Made by a program: the position numbers and the translations under genes. The notes below the pieces were generated by a model, which was not told the DNA's origin, searched no databases, and saw only the letters and a program-made list of their open reading frames with translations. Of a stretch of 23,139 nucleotides of DNA, positions 7,319 through 14,463 are shown piece by piece. Each line of letters starts with the position of its first letter. The first letter of the stretch is position 1. The DNA is taken from contig NZ_CAMLHM010000056.1 of NCBI RefSeq assembly GCF_946479885.1, forward strand, positions 1-23,139, written 5' to 3'. Source of the DNA: an uncultured Devosia sp. GTDB taxonomy: Bacteria; Pseudomonadota; Alphaproteobacteria; Rhizobiales; Devosiaceae.

Positions 7319-8509
7319 CTAGATGGCGGCGCCGGCCTGGCGCAACAGGCCAACCAGATCGGGGTTCACCTGTCCGGTGACCCGGTAGCTGTGGAAATTC
7401 TCGAATTCGCGGATGGCCTTGGCCGTGGCATCGCCGGGATGGCCGTCGATCGAGCCGTGATAGAAGCCGAGGCTCGCCAGGCCCTGCTGGATGGTGCTGA
7501 CCAATTGCACATTGTTGGCCGGCGCCACATTGGCTGCGGCGAGCGTCTGCGCGGGTTGGGCCTGCACAGCCGCTGCCGGCCGCGGTGCCGCCATCGGCTC
7601 GAGCGAGGCAACCTGCACGGGGGCAGGCATTTGCTGGGCCTGCTGCGTTGCCACAAGCGGCAGGGCCGGGACCGGCTTGACCGCCGGAGCCGGCGGCGTG
7701 GTGCGGCCGCCATCGACGGCCGCCACGATGGAATCGATGGTCTGGGCGGCGGCGTTGCCGATCGTGTCCACGGCCTCATCGACCGGCGACAGGGTCGGCA
7801 GGCGCGCCACGACGCGGTCGGGCTGCGGCGCCGGTGCAATGACGGCCTGCGGCTGGACGACGGGCTGAACGGCAACCGCCTGCTGCACCACAGGCGCGGG
7901 CTGCACTACAGGAGCCGCCTGGGCCACGGGCACCATCCCGGAGGCATCGGACCGCAGGATGGCGTCGATGACATCGGGCGTCAGGGCGCCCGTTGGCTCG
8001 AGCCCATTGCGCTGCTCGAAGGCGCGAATCGCATTGGCGGTCATCGGGCCATAGAAGCCATCGACAGTGCCGTTGAAGAGGCCAAGCTCGGTGAGCTTCT
8101 TCTGGACGGCGAAGGCATCGGTATTGCCGACCGGCGCGCTGGGTATTGGCGCAGGAATCGCGGCGACACTGCCCGTTGTCTCCTGCGTCACCGGCGCCTG
8201 CGGCGTGGCGGCGGGCGTTGCCACCGCGGCCTGGCGCTGGGGCGCGGGCATCGGCTCCGGCGCAATGGCGGGCTGCACCACCGCAACGTTCGTGGCCGGC
8301 GCGAAGAATGGCGCAGGATGGCGCGCGGTCTGGAAATAGAGGGCATTGCTGGCCGCCAGGGCGGTCAGCGTGACCAGCGCCAGCATGCCGGTCGAAGCCA
8401 GCGGCGCGCGCATGTAGCGGGAGATGGTCCACAAGCCGGCGCGACCAAGCGAGGCTGCGACGGCGCTACCCGCCAGCAGGGGCAGGCGCGAGAGGGTGGT
8501 TGCGGTCAT
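7319..8509 (-). CDS. Membrane-anchored protein with two peptidoglycan-binding domains
   Basis: 396 residues. One membrane helix (about 36-57, with MLALVTLTALAASNALYF) anchors it in the inner membrane. The remainder is Ala/Pro/Val/Gln-rich linker around two PG_binding_1 domains. Domain 1 (about 127-187) contains LTELGLFNGTVDGFYGPMT and IRAFEQRNGL; domain 2 (about 332-393) contains LASLGFYHGSIDGHPGDAT and IREFENFHSY. No hydrolase or transpeptidase domain is present, so it probably binds the cell wall rather than cuts it. The ATG at 8509 gives a 4-nt ATGA overlap with the histidine kinase gene. An ATG at 8536 (adds MARRKKKSA) is possible but has no ribosome site. The linkage suggests it works with the kinase, perhaps linking wall state to signalling; that is inference. 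Confidence 0.87.
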   Translation of the reverse strand: MTATTLSRLPLLAGSAVAASLGRAGLWTISRYMRAPLASTGMLALVTLTALAASNALYFQTARHPAPFFAPATNVAVVQPAIAPEPMPAPQRQAAVATPAATPQAPVTQETTGSVAAIPAPIPSAPVGNTDAFAVQKKLTELGLFNGTVDGFYGPMTANAIRAFEQRNGLEPTGALTPDVIDAILRSDASGMVPVAQAAPVVQPAPVVQQAVAVQPVVQPQAVIAPAPQPDRVVARLPTLSPVDEAVDTIGNAAAQTIDSIVAAVDGGRTTPPAPAVKPVPALPLVATQQAQQMPAPVQVASLEPMAAPRPAAAVQAQPAQTLAAANVAPANNVQLVSTIQQGLASLGFYHGSIDGHPGDATAKAIREFENFHSYRVTGQVNPDLVGLLRQAGAAI

Positions 8510-10317
8510 TGCGCTTTTCTTTTTTCGTCTTGCCATGAATAGGTCTGAGCAGCGGCCGGTTCTTTGCGGAATGGTGTAACCGAGGCAGTTTCTTCGGTCT
8601 TTGTTGCCGGACCGTTTATAGGCAGCAAAACAGTCACGGTTGTCCCTGCCCCAATTTCGGACATGGCGCGCAAAGTGCCCTGATGCAGGTCCACCAGCCC
8701 CTTCACGATGGAGAGGCCGAGCCCCGTGCCCTCATACCGGCGCGACAACCCGTCCTGCACCTGGAAGAAGGGCTCGCCGATTCGGCTCAGCGCCTCGGGA
8801 GCCATGCCGACGCCCTGATCGCTGATCGAGAGGTTCAGGCTCTGGCCCTGACGCTTGAGGCTTACCGTCACGCGACCACCGGGATGGCTGAACTTGATGG
8901 CGTTGGACAGCAGATTGAGCAGGATCTGTCGGCAGGCGCGCTCGTCCGCGACCAGCAGCGGCAAATGGCTGGCAATGTCGGTAACCAGGGTGACCTGCTG
9001 CTTGGCCGCCATGGCCTCGACCATGCCGAAGCAGGGCTCGATCATGTCTTCGATCACGAAGGGCTCGGTCTGCAGTTCGAACTTGCCGGCTTCGATGCGG
9101 GACATGTCGAGCAGCATGCGCACCACTTCGAGCAGGTGCTTGCCGCTCTGGTGGATGAGCCCGGCATATTCGCGATGCGTGGTCGACAGCTCGCCGCCGA
9201 TGCCTGATGTCATCATCTCCGAGAAGCCGACCACGGCGTTGAGCGGCGTGCGCAGCTCGTGGCCGATGGTGGCCAGAAAACGCGACTTGGCGGCGGATGC
9301 CTCTTCCGCGGCGCGACGCGCCTCCGCCATGGCGATCTCGTTGTCCTTGCGGCTGGTAATATCGCGGAACAGCGCGACCACTTCATGACGCAGCCCGGCG
9401 GTTTCGGGGTCCAGCACCGGGGACAGGCTCACCTCAACCCAAATGAAATGCGGCACGCTGGTCGCCGAGCGTGGATCATCCTGGCGCATCCGCACCTCGA
9501 TGACGCGCGACCTGCCACCCTGGTTGGCATCGGCAAAAGCCGTGAGATAGGCGGGGCGGTCCAGCACATGCAGCCGCTCGCCCAGCCCGCCGTTGGACAA
9601 TTCATAGCGTCGGCAGCCGAACAGTTGTTCGGACGAATGCGAGGCCAGGAGGATTTCACCGTCGCTGGAAAAGCGGACAACGCCATCCTGCACATGTTCG
9701 ATCAGGTGCCGATAGGCGGTCACCTGCGCCTTGTCGTGCACTTCATAAGCGGTGTTGATGCGGTGAGCCGTGTGCGCCACGAGGCAGACGCTGCCAACAA
9801 AGGCGGCGAGCGTTGTCGCCATCAGCGCTGCCGTGCCGACCGGAATGGTGGGCAGGGAAAGGAGCGTGGCCAGAGCGGCGACAACAGCCAAGGCCCCCAG
9901 CAGCATCCAGCTCTGACGGCGCAGGGCGTGGCGACCGACCAGCGAGGCCATGATCGGTGCCATGACAGCGATGGCGAGGCCCGTGTCGCCAAAGCGGCTA
10001 TCGGCCAGCGTCAGGATGAAGCCCAGAATCAGCAGGACATAGACCTGCCCGGCGGCCGCTTGCTCGAACAGCTTGCGCTGATGCAGCGACAGCGTGGTCA
10101 TACCACCTGCCAGGCCAAGCGCAGCGATGGCGAAGGGAAGAGCAGCGCCGGTCACCAGCCCATAGACGGCGAAAGGCATGGCCAGTGCGCTCAGCGCGAT
10201 CAGGATGCGGGCATTGTTGGCGAGCGTCTTGCGGCGGAGCATCTCCGGGCGATGGCCGGTGCCGGCAACAGCCAGGGACATCTCTTTGCTTGCGCCAAAA
10301 GAGAACAGCCTACGCAT
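8506..10317 (-). CDS. Membrane PAS-domain sensor histidine kinase
   Basis: 603-residue hybrid-free sensor kinase. About five or six membrane helices occupy residues 36-180. A PAS domain follows (about 200-325: HVQDGVVRFSSDGEILLAS through VVALFRDIT). The dimerisation/phosphoacceptor domain has H353 in ATIGHELRTPLNAVVGFSE. The ATP-binding domain has the N box NLLSNAIKFSHPGG (N472), the G1 box DQGVGM (500-505), EPFFQV (515-520) and the G2 box GTGLGLSIVKG (530-540), so it looks fully active. The layout recalls DivJ/PleC-type cell-cycle kinases of alphaproteobacteria, but I cannot assign it to one. No response regulator lies next to it, so it probably phosphorylates an unlinked partner. First gene of the operon with the peptidoglycan-binding and DUF1491 genes. 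The ATG at 10317 has only a weak ribosome site. Confidence 0.93.
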   Translation of the reverse strand: MRRLFSFGASKEMSLAVAGTGHRPEMLRRKTLANNARILIALSALAMPFAVYGLVTGAALPFAIAALGLAGGMTTLSLHQRKLFEQAAAGQVYVLLILGFILTLADSRFGDTGLAIAVMAPIMASLVGRHALRRQSWMLLGALAVVAALATLLSLPTIPVGTAALMATTLAAFVGSVCLVAHTAHRINTAYEVHDKAQVTAYRHLIEHVQDGVVRFSSDGEILLASHSSEQLFGCRRYELSNGGLGERLHVLDRPAYLTAFADANQGGRSRVIEVRMRQDDPRSATSVPHFIWVEVSLSPVLDPETAGLRHEVVALFRDITSRKDNEIAMAEARRAAEEASAAKSRFLATIGHELRTPLNAVVGFSEMMTSGIGGELSTTHREYAGLIHQSGKHLLEVVRMLLDMSRIEAGKFELQTEPFVIEDMIEPCFGMVEAMAAKQQVTLVTDIASHLPLLVADERACRQILLNLLSNAIKFSHPGGRVTVSLKRQGQSLNLSISDQGVGMAPEALSRIGEPFFQVQDGLSRRYEGTGLGLSIVKGLVDLHQGTLRAMSEIGAGTTVTVLLPINGPATKTEETASVTPFRKEPAAAQTYSWQDEKRKAQ

Positions 10318-10700
10318 TACGCTTTACTCACTATCACGACGCCAGCAGTCATGGATGCCTTGGGAAACCAGAGGTTTTTCCGGAGCACCAGGGTGCCTGA
10401 ATGGGTTCAGGTCTTGTTGCCTCACAGTGCGGGCCAAGAGTTGAAGGCGAGCTTAAATCCCATCGCTGGCAGAGGGTTGAGCGGCCCGCCGAAGGGGCCT
10501 TTCTCGGGTTAGCGTAAACAACCCGTTGCGCCTTCGGGGGGCAGCCCGGTTGGCCCCGCGGCTGCGGCATCGGCCGCCTCCGAAGCCCGGTCACCGGCAT
10601 TTGCCTCAAATTTTATCGAAATGTCCCAGCGGCGCTTAAGGGGGGCGACCTAGTCTGGGTCATGCAGGTCGACAGGCATCTGCAAGTTCTGGAAGAAGCA
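10318..10700. other. 383-bp intergenic region with nested hairpins; possible ncRNA
   Basis: This gap separates the divergent kinase and DUF5330-like genes. No convincing protein gene is seen. It is unusually rich in pairing. CCTGAA (10396-10401) pairs with TTCAGG (10406-10411). GCGGGCC (10429-10435) pairs with GGCCCGC (10483-10489). CCGAAGG (10489-10495) pairs with CCTTCGG (10531-10537) and encloses CGGGTT (10505-10510) / AACCCG (10520-10525). GCGGC...GCCGC lies near 10559-10578. The two divergent promoters must also lie here, but I cannot place them with confidence. It does not match tmRNA, RNase P or SRP RNA hallmarks that I know. Confidence 0.5.
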
Positions 10701-10994
10701 ATGTTTTTGGTCGTTCGCTCCGTTTTCTGGCTGACGGTCGCCTATATGGTGATCAAGCCCGGCGTTGATTTTGCCGACGCCCAGCAGCTGTCATCGCAGG
10801 CGATGGCGGCTGGCCAGCAGGTCATCGCCGAACAGATCCAGGCTATCGACTGCGACAGTTTTCAATGCGTCGGCGGCAAGGCTGTCGTTGCCGCCGTACT
10901 TCAGCCTTCCCCGTCCGTCGGCACACCCATGCATGAGTCACCGACGATTCGTTCGGCTCCCATACCCCGACCTCGGCCGGACTGGGCGGGATAG
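10701..10994 (+). CDS. Small membrane protein, DUF5330-like
   Basis: 97 residues. MFLVVRSVFWLTVAYMVIKP at the N-terminus is one membrane helix or uncleaved signal anchor, followed by an Ala/Gln-rich helix. Two cysteines come next (CDSFQC), and the C-terminus is Pro-rich. The pattern of FLxRxxFW, one helix, then a short Ala-rich domain with a close Cys pair resembles DUF5330 proteins of Hyphomicrobiales, whose function is unknown. I prefer the ATG at 10701 because GGAAGAAG precedes it. An ATG at 10662 in frame would put 13 extra residues before the helix. It is monocistronic and ends before a strong terminator at 11080. Confidence 0.72.
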   Translation: MFLVVRSVFWLTVAYMVIKPGVDFADAQQLSSQAMAAGQQVIAEQIQAIDCDSFQCVGGKAVVAAVLQPSPSVGTPMHESPTIRSAPIPRPRPDWAG

Positions 10995-11026
10995 CGGGAG
11001 CCCCACCCCGGGCCCCGATCCAGACC

Positions 11027-11074
11027 CCAGGGATCGCGTCACTTCCCCAAGCGACGCACTCCAGCGATCCCTGG
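11027..11074 (+). other. Long stem-loop upstream of terminator (3' UTR or small RNA body)
   Basis: CCAGGGATCG (11027-11036) is a perfect 10-bp match to CGATCCCTGG (11065-11074). Inside it CGTC (11037-11040) pairs with GACG (11053-11056), leaving an 8-nt bulge. Six bases further on is a strong intrinsic terminator. This is either a structured 3' UTR of the 10701-10994 gene or the body of a small RNA sharing its terminator. Confidence 0.5.
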
Positions 11075-11079
11075 CCTTA

Positions 11080-11117
11080 GCCGCAGGCACGCTGCCCCGT
11101 GCTTGCGGCTTTTTCTT
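11080..11117 (+). terminator. Rho-independent terminator
   Basis: GCCGCAGGCACG (11080-11091) pairs with CGTGCTTGCGGC (11098-11109) over 12 positions, one of them G-U, with a 6-nt loop. TTTTTCTTT follows directly. It ends the transcript of the DUF5330-like gene or of a small RNA in its 3' region. The rest of 11118-11233, up to the cold-shock leader, holds no gene I can support. Confidence 0.85.
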
Positions 11118-11233
11118 TAGCCTTGTTCTGGACACCATATGCGCCTACATGATGCTTATACGTTTGAGCTACATGGCTATCTGATCCCCGGTTCGCCGGA
11201 CCTCGTACCCCCTGTTTTTGTAAGCGTTTAGGC

Positions 11234-11256
11234 CTGTCCGGCATGTTGCCGGGCAG
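11234..11256 (+). promoter_or_regulatory. Stem-loop in the cold-shock gene leader
   Basis: CTGTCCGGC (11234-11242) pairs with GCCGGGCAG (11248-11256) over nine positions, one G-U, around an ATGTT loop, 51 nt before the ATG at 11308. A smaller CCGG-TTCG-CCGG hairpin sits at 11188-11199. Long structured leaders are well known on cspA-type mRNAs, where they control translation by temperature. The promoter itself is not evident. Confidence 0.45.
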
Positions 11257-11307
11257 CAATGATGCTTTCTGGCCTCAGGCTAGGGCACGATCTGAAAGAA
11301 ATCCGCC

Positions 11308-11517
11308 ATGATCACCGGCACCGTAAAATTCTTCAACGCAACCAAGGGTTTCGGCTTCATCTCGCCCGAAGACGGCAGCAAGGACGCTTTCGTCCATGTG
11401 TCGGCTGTCGAGCGTTCGGGCCTGCAGGGCCTCTATGAAGGCGACAAGGTTACCTATGAGCTCGAGACCGGCCGTGACGGCAAGGCCTCGGCTGCCAACC
11501 TGACGCTCGTAAAGTAA
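11308..11517 (+). CDS. cspA: Cold-shock domain protein
   Basis: 69-residue single cold-shock domain, the standard length. Both nucleic-acid-binding motifs are intact: RNP1 KGFGFI (13-18) and RNP2 AFVHVSAV (27-34), with the aromatic residues at F8/F9, F15, F17 and F28. It should bind single-stranded RNA or DNA in the cytosol and act as an RNA chaperone. AAAGAA upstream of the ATG is a modest ribosome site. The mRNA appears to have a structured leader, and a stable UUCG hairpin follows. Alphaproteobacteria carry several csp paralogues and cold induction cannot be told from the protein, so the symbol is family-level only. Confidence 0.95.
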   Translation: MITGTVKFFNATKGFGFISPEDGSKDAFVHVSAVERSGLQGLYEGDKVTYELETGRDGKASAANLTLVK

Positions 11518-11524
11518 GATCTGC

Positions 11525-11550
11525 GCCGGGCCCGCTTCGGCGGGCTCGGC
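11525..11550 (+). terminator. Stable UUCG hairpin after the cold-shock gene
   Basis: GCCGGGCCCGC (11525-11535) pairs with GCGGGCTCGGC (11540-11550) over 11 positions around a TTCG tetraloop, eight bases after the csp stop. No U-run follows, so it may act as a Rho-assisted terminator or as a 3' stability element. Confidence 0.55.
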
Positions 11551-11619
11551 CACCGCTTCGCGCCATTGGCCGAAGCCTAGACAAGGCCCAGGGCACAGCC
11601 CGGGCCATCAGAGACAATA

Positions 11620-11961
11620 ATGACATATCCAGACTTTCACGCTCGCGCCGAGCTTTATCTCGGCAGCGATCGTCACACTGCAATCGCGCAGGGTGCGCGC
11701 CGTTTTGCGAGCGCCGCCCAGGCCATCCGCTTCGCCATCGAAGAGGCCGCTCCCGTCAGCCTCCATGGCGCCATGCTCAAGATCGGCGACGCCACATTTG
11801 CCGGCGACGACCTGGCGGCTTTGTATCGCAGCGCGGCCTTTCCGCTGCCGCGCCGGCAGGACATCAAGCGCGCCCGCGCGCGCCGCGCCGCTGAACGACG
11901 GAGCTGGGCGCCAGCCCTGACCCGTATGACGCCCGCCGCCCGGCACGCGGCCACGGCCTAA
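11620..11961 (+). CDS. Conserved hypothetical protein downstream of csp
   Basis: 113 residues, no signal peptide or membrane helix. The N-terminal two thirds look folded (ELYLGSDRHTAIAQGARRF, AAQAIRFAIEEA, a strand pair with MLKIGDATFAGDDLAALY). The C-terminal 40 residues are Arg/Ala-rich and probably disordered or nucleic-acid binding. I recall similar short proteins, with an E-L-x-x-G-S start and an A-I-R-F-A-x-E-E helix, in other Hyphomicrobiales, often near csp genes, but no function is known to me. The ATG at 11620 has only AGAGAC upstream as a weak ribosome site. It lies 102 nt after csp, beyond the UUCG hairpin. Confidence 0.7.
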   Translation: MTYPDFHARAELYLGSDRHTAIAQGARRFASAAQAIRFAIEEAAPVSLHGAMLKIGDATFAGDDLAALYRSAAFPLPRRQDIKRARARRAAERRSWAPALTRMTPAARHAATA

Positions 11962-12026
11962 CGATCAGCCACCAGAGCGGCACGCCGCTCTGGTAATGGC
12001 GCCGCGCTTTGACTAGATAACCCGCC

Positions 12027-12452
12027 ATGAGCGAACCCCAGGCCTTCCAGGACATTGCCGAAAACCTTTCCTTTCTCGACGATTGGGAAGACCGGCTGAA
12101 TTACCTCATCGAACTGGGCCAGGCATTGCCTGGCATGGCGGACACCGACAAGACCGCGGAAAACAAGGTTAAGGGCTGCGTCTCCAATGTCTGGCTGGTG
12201 ACCAGCGTCGACCGGTCCAGCGGCCATGCCGTCTTGAGCTTCCGGGGGCAGTCCGATGCCATCATCACCAAGGGGCTGGTGGCGGTGCTGATCGCGCTCT
12301 ATTCAGGCCGACCGGCAGCCGACATTGCCGCCACCGATGCCATCGACTGGTTCAAGAAAGTCGGCCTCAGCGAGCATCTGGGCATGCAGCGCTCCAATGG
12401 CCTGGTGGCTATGGTCAACCGCATCCGGACCGAAGCCAAGGCGCTGAGCTGA
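12027..12452 (+). CDS. sufE: SufE family cysteine desulfuration protein
   Basis: 141-residue cytosolic sulfur acceptor that takes persulfide from the SufS cysteine desulfurase and passes it to the SufBCD Fe-S scaffold. The family signature is clear: LDDWEDRLNYLIELGQALPG near the N-terminus, NKVKGCVSNVWL with the active Cys51, then IITKGLVAVLIALYSG and the C-terminal FKKVGLSEHLGMQRSNGL. The length is normal for SufE. No other suf gene is in the window, so it stands apart from the suf operon, as it often does in alphaproteobacteria. It converges with the acyltransferase gene with a single base between stops. Confidence 0.95.
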   Translation: MSEPQAFQDIAENLSFLDDWEDRLNYLIELGQALPGMADTDKTAENKVKGCVSNVWLVTSVDRSSGHAVLSFRGQSDAIITKGLVAVLIALYSGRPAADIAATDAIDWFKKVGLSEHLGMQRSNGLVAMVNRIRTEAKALS

Positions 12453-12453
12453 G

Positions 12454-13527
12454 CTATTCGGCCGGGGCCTCGGTGGCCTTGGTCGGGCGACGTCCGCCGA
12501 ACAGGCCATTGGCCAGCCGCAGCACCGGCCGCTCCACGAAACGATAGACCAGCAGGCCCGCCACCGTGCCACCCGCGATCGACAGGGCGGCGACGGCGTA
12601 GTCTGCCCAGGCGTCAGCCGGGTTCAGCAGCATGAAGGCAAAGCCAGCCAGCACGGCCACTTCGTAGATGTGGACGAGATAGATCGAATAGGACGCGTCG
12701 CCGATCTGCTCGAGCAGCGCCACGCGCGGCAGGCTGCGCTCGAGGCGAACCGCCAGCAGCACCAGCACTGAAGCAAAGGCGACAAACCCGACAAAGGCCA
12801 GGCCGTCCTCGAGCAAACCGGCGCGATCGACGATGAAGCCCTCGGCCAGGCCCGCCGCCGCCAGGGCGAGCGCGACCCAGATGGCGATCTGGGGCAGCCC
12901 ACCGACCTGCCCGCGCAGCGTCCCCAGCCCCAGCCAGGCGCCGGCACAGAAAGCCAGCGGCATGAAGCTCGTGTAGAATTGCGGAATGGCCGGCTGCGGC
13001 TGGAACAGCACGCCCAGCACGGCCAGCACGGTGAAGGCCACCGTCAACCCCACCACGCGCGCCTTGGCGCCGACAAAAGCCAGCACCGCAAAGCAGACGT
13101 AGAAGAACACTTCGTAGTTCAGCGTCCAGCCGAGCTTGTAGAGCGGGTGAATGCTGCCGCTGACCGGGTTGAAGAAGGGCACGAACAACAGCGACAGGAT
13201 CAGTTGCCCCGTGTCGTAGACCGTGGTCTTGAACAATTGCGGCGCCACCAGCGCCAGGGCGGCGGCAAGCAGCGTCGCGCCCCAATACATGGGCACGATG
13301 CGGATGAAGCGGCGGCGCAGGAAATCGGTGGGCGAAAAGCGCCCGTCCCCTGTCACCACCACCATGATGAAGCCGGAGATGACGAAGAACAGGATGACGC
13401 CGAGCCAACCCAGCCGGCTATAGGCCAGGTGGGGGCCGGTCAGCGGGTAGAGCAGCGCATGCGACGCCAGCACCAGCATGGCGGCCAGCCCGCGCAGATA
13501 CTGTATCGAGACGAACTTGTGGCGCAT
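12454..13527 (-). CDS. Acyltransferase family 3 (OafA/NodX-like membrane enzyme)
   Basis: 357-residue inner-membrane enzyme that moves acyl groups onto sugars of surface polysaccharides, lipids or secreted glycans. Family hallmarks: an N-terminal IQYLRGLAAMLVLASHALLY with the putative catalytic H23 and the conserved R12, ILFFVISGFIM, and the basic loop FLRRRFIRIVPMYW. About ten membrane helices follow, and a basic tail (RRPTKATEAPAE) ends it. No SGNH domain is fused. The ATG at 13527 lacks an obvious ribosome site. The acyl donor and acceptor cannot be told. It stands alone on the minus strand and is convergent with sufE; no glycan cluster is next to it. Confidence 0.92.
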   Translation of the reverse strand: MRHKFVSIQYLRGLAAMLVLASHALLYPLTGPHLAYSRLGWLGVILFFVISGFIMVVVTGDGRFSPTDFLRRRFIRIVPMYWGATLLAAALALVAPQLFKTTVYDTGQLILSLLFVPFFNPVSGSIHPLYKLGWTLNYEVFFYVCFAVLAFVGAKARVVGLTVAFTVLAVLGVLFQPQPAIPQFYTSFMPLAFCAGAWLGLGTLRGQVGGLPQIAIWVALALAAAGLAEGFIVDRAGLLEDGLAFVGFVAFASVLVLLAVRLERSLPRVALLEQIGDASYSIYLVHIYEVAVLAGFAFMLLNPADAWADYAVAALSIAGGTVAGLLVYRFVERPVLRLANGLFGGRRPTKATEAPAE

Positions 13528-13562
13528 GACGCCGTTCTACCACGCCAGACATGCAGCAATTG

Positions 13563-14072
13563 TTACCGATCGCCGTGCAGTTGGGGCGGTTTCTCTGATA
13601 TCAGCGGCAGCCGCTCCTCCAGCCAATTGCGCGTGCCGGTCCCGGTACCGCTGGCCTGTGACGCTAGGCCGAACTGCGCCGCCAACTGCTCGAGACCGAT
13701 GCGAAGCACCAGCTTGGCGCTGCGCCGGGGCCAGCGCCGTTCCGTCTCGACCAGTTGCAGACCCTTGCCCAGGCCGCAGACATCGAACAGCACGCCCCAG
13801 CAATCGGCAGGTAGCGTCGATGCCAGCCGACTGAGTTTGAGCCGGGCGTCGGCCGCGCCGTCTGAGGCGGTTTCGACTCCATTGCTCTGATGGCCACGGA
13901 CGCCGACACTGGCGGGGTCATAGGACATGGTGACGCGGGGTGTCAGTTGTGCCCGCTGCACCAGCCGCTCGAAACGGCCCGCCGCCGCCAGATGATGGGG
14001 CCCCAGAAAGCCCGCCCCGTCCCGGCCGGACGCCAACCGGGCCAGAACGTCGTCATCGCGGGCGCTAGCCAT
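13563..14072 (-). CDS. DUF6456 domain-containing protein
   Basis: 169 residues, cytosolic, matching the DUF6456 pattern known to me from alphaproteobacteria: an N-terminal helix segment, GRFERLVQRAQLTPRVTMSYDP, then LKLSRLASTLPADCWGVLFDVCGLGKGL and a basic helical part ETERRWPRRSAKLVLRIGLE. The function is undescribed; the conserved core resembles a regulator partner more than an enzyme. I set the start at the ATG 14072, which overlaps the DnaA-like gene's stop by 8 nt (ATGGCTAG). The longer frame to 14153 would run inside that gene. It is therefore translationally coupled to the DnaA-IV-like gene. Confidence 0.78.
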   Translation of the reverse strand: MASARDDDVLARLASGRDGAGFLGPHHLAAAGRFERLVQRAQLTPRVTMSYDPASVGVRGHQSNGVETASDGAADARLKLSRLASTLPADCWGVLFDVCGLGKGLQLVETERRWPRRSAKLVLRIGLEQLAAQFGLASQASGTGTGTRNWLEERLPLISEKPPQLHGDR

Positions 14073-14442
14073 GCTGCTCACTCCCGACCAGGGCCAATCC
14101 CGCTTCGATCTGCCGCTCGAGCCCGGCGACTTCATCATCGAATCGCCGGTCATCGCGCATGTCTTCGATCAAGGCGCAGGCATATGAGACAGTCGTCCTA
14201 TCCCGGCCGAAGACTTCGCCGATCTCCGACAGGGTGCGTCCGAGGACCACGTGGGACAGGTACATGGCGAGCTGGCGGGCGCGGGCAATCGGCAACAGGT
14301 TGCGACGACGATGGGTAATCGCCTGAAACGGCACGTTTTTCTCCCGCGCTACCAGGGCAATCACCTGGTGGCAGGAGCGTGACGTGGCATATTCCCGCCG
14401 CGTGGGGCGGTGTGGAGTCGAGCCAGTGAGGGAGTTGTACAT
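14065..14442 (-). CDS. Stand-alone DnaA domain IV-like helix-turn-helix protein
   Basis: 125 residues. The C-terminal two thirds match the DNA-binding domain IV of the replication initiator DnaA: ARARQLAMYLSHVVLG (53-68), then the helix-turn-helix TLSEIGEVFGRDRTTVSYAC (70-89), the equivalent of DnaA's SLxxIGxxFGxRDHTTV signature. There is no AAA+ ATPase domain, so it cannot be DnaA itself; it may bind DnaA-box-like DNA or act as a transcription factor. An acidic/helical tail follows. The ATG at 14442 has GAGG 10 nt upstream. It is the first gene of a pair with DUF6456 and sits downstream of mucR, beyond a terminator. Confidence 0.82.
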   Translation of the reverse strand: MYNSLTGSTPHRPTRREYATSRSCHQVIALVAREKNVPFQAITHRRRNLLPIARARQLAMYLSHVVLGRTLSEIGEVFGRDRTTVSYACALIEDMRDDRRFDDEVAGLERQIEAGLALVGSEQHG

Positions 14443-14463
14443 CCGTGGGCCTCATCGCGTACA

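Noticed and set aside
10351..10512. A 53-residue plus-strand frame in the intergenic region (MDALGNQRFF...)
   Set aside because: No ribosome site, no recognisable family, and its sequence is dominated by the hairpin arms; better explained by RNA structure.
10318..10660. Possible 6S RNA, tmRNA, RNase P RNA or SRP RNA
   Set aside because: tmRNA tag codons, RNase P conserved segments and the SRP GGAAGCAGCC-type loop are absent. 6S resemblance is limited to one hairpin, and the usual 6S neighbours are missing. Kept only as a structured region.
11161..11210. tRNA-like GGTTCG segment before the cold-shock gene
   Set aside because: There is no A box, D arm or acceptor stem; the GGTTCG belongs to a CCGG-TTCG-CCGG mini-hairpin.
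12979..13890. A 303-residue plus-strand frame
   Set aside because: It spans the antisense of the acyltransferase and DUF6456 genes; no recognisable domain.
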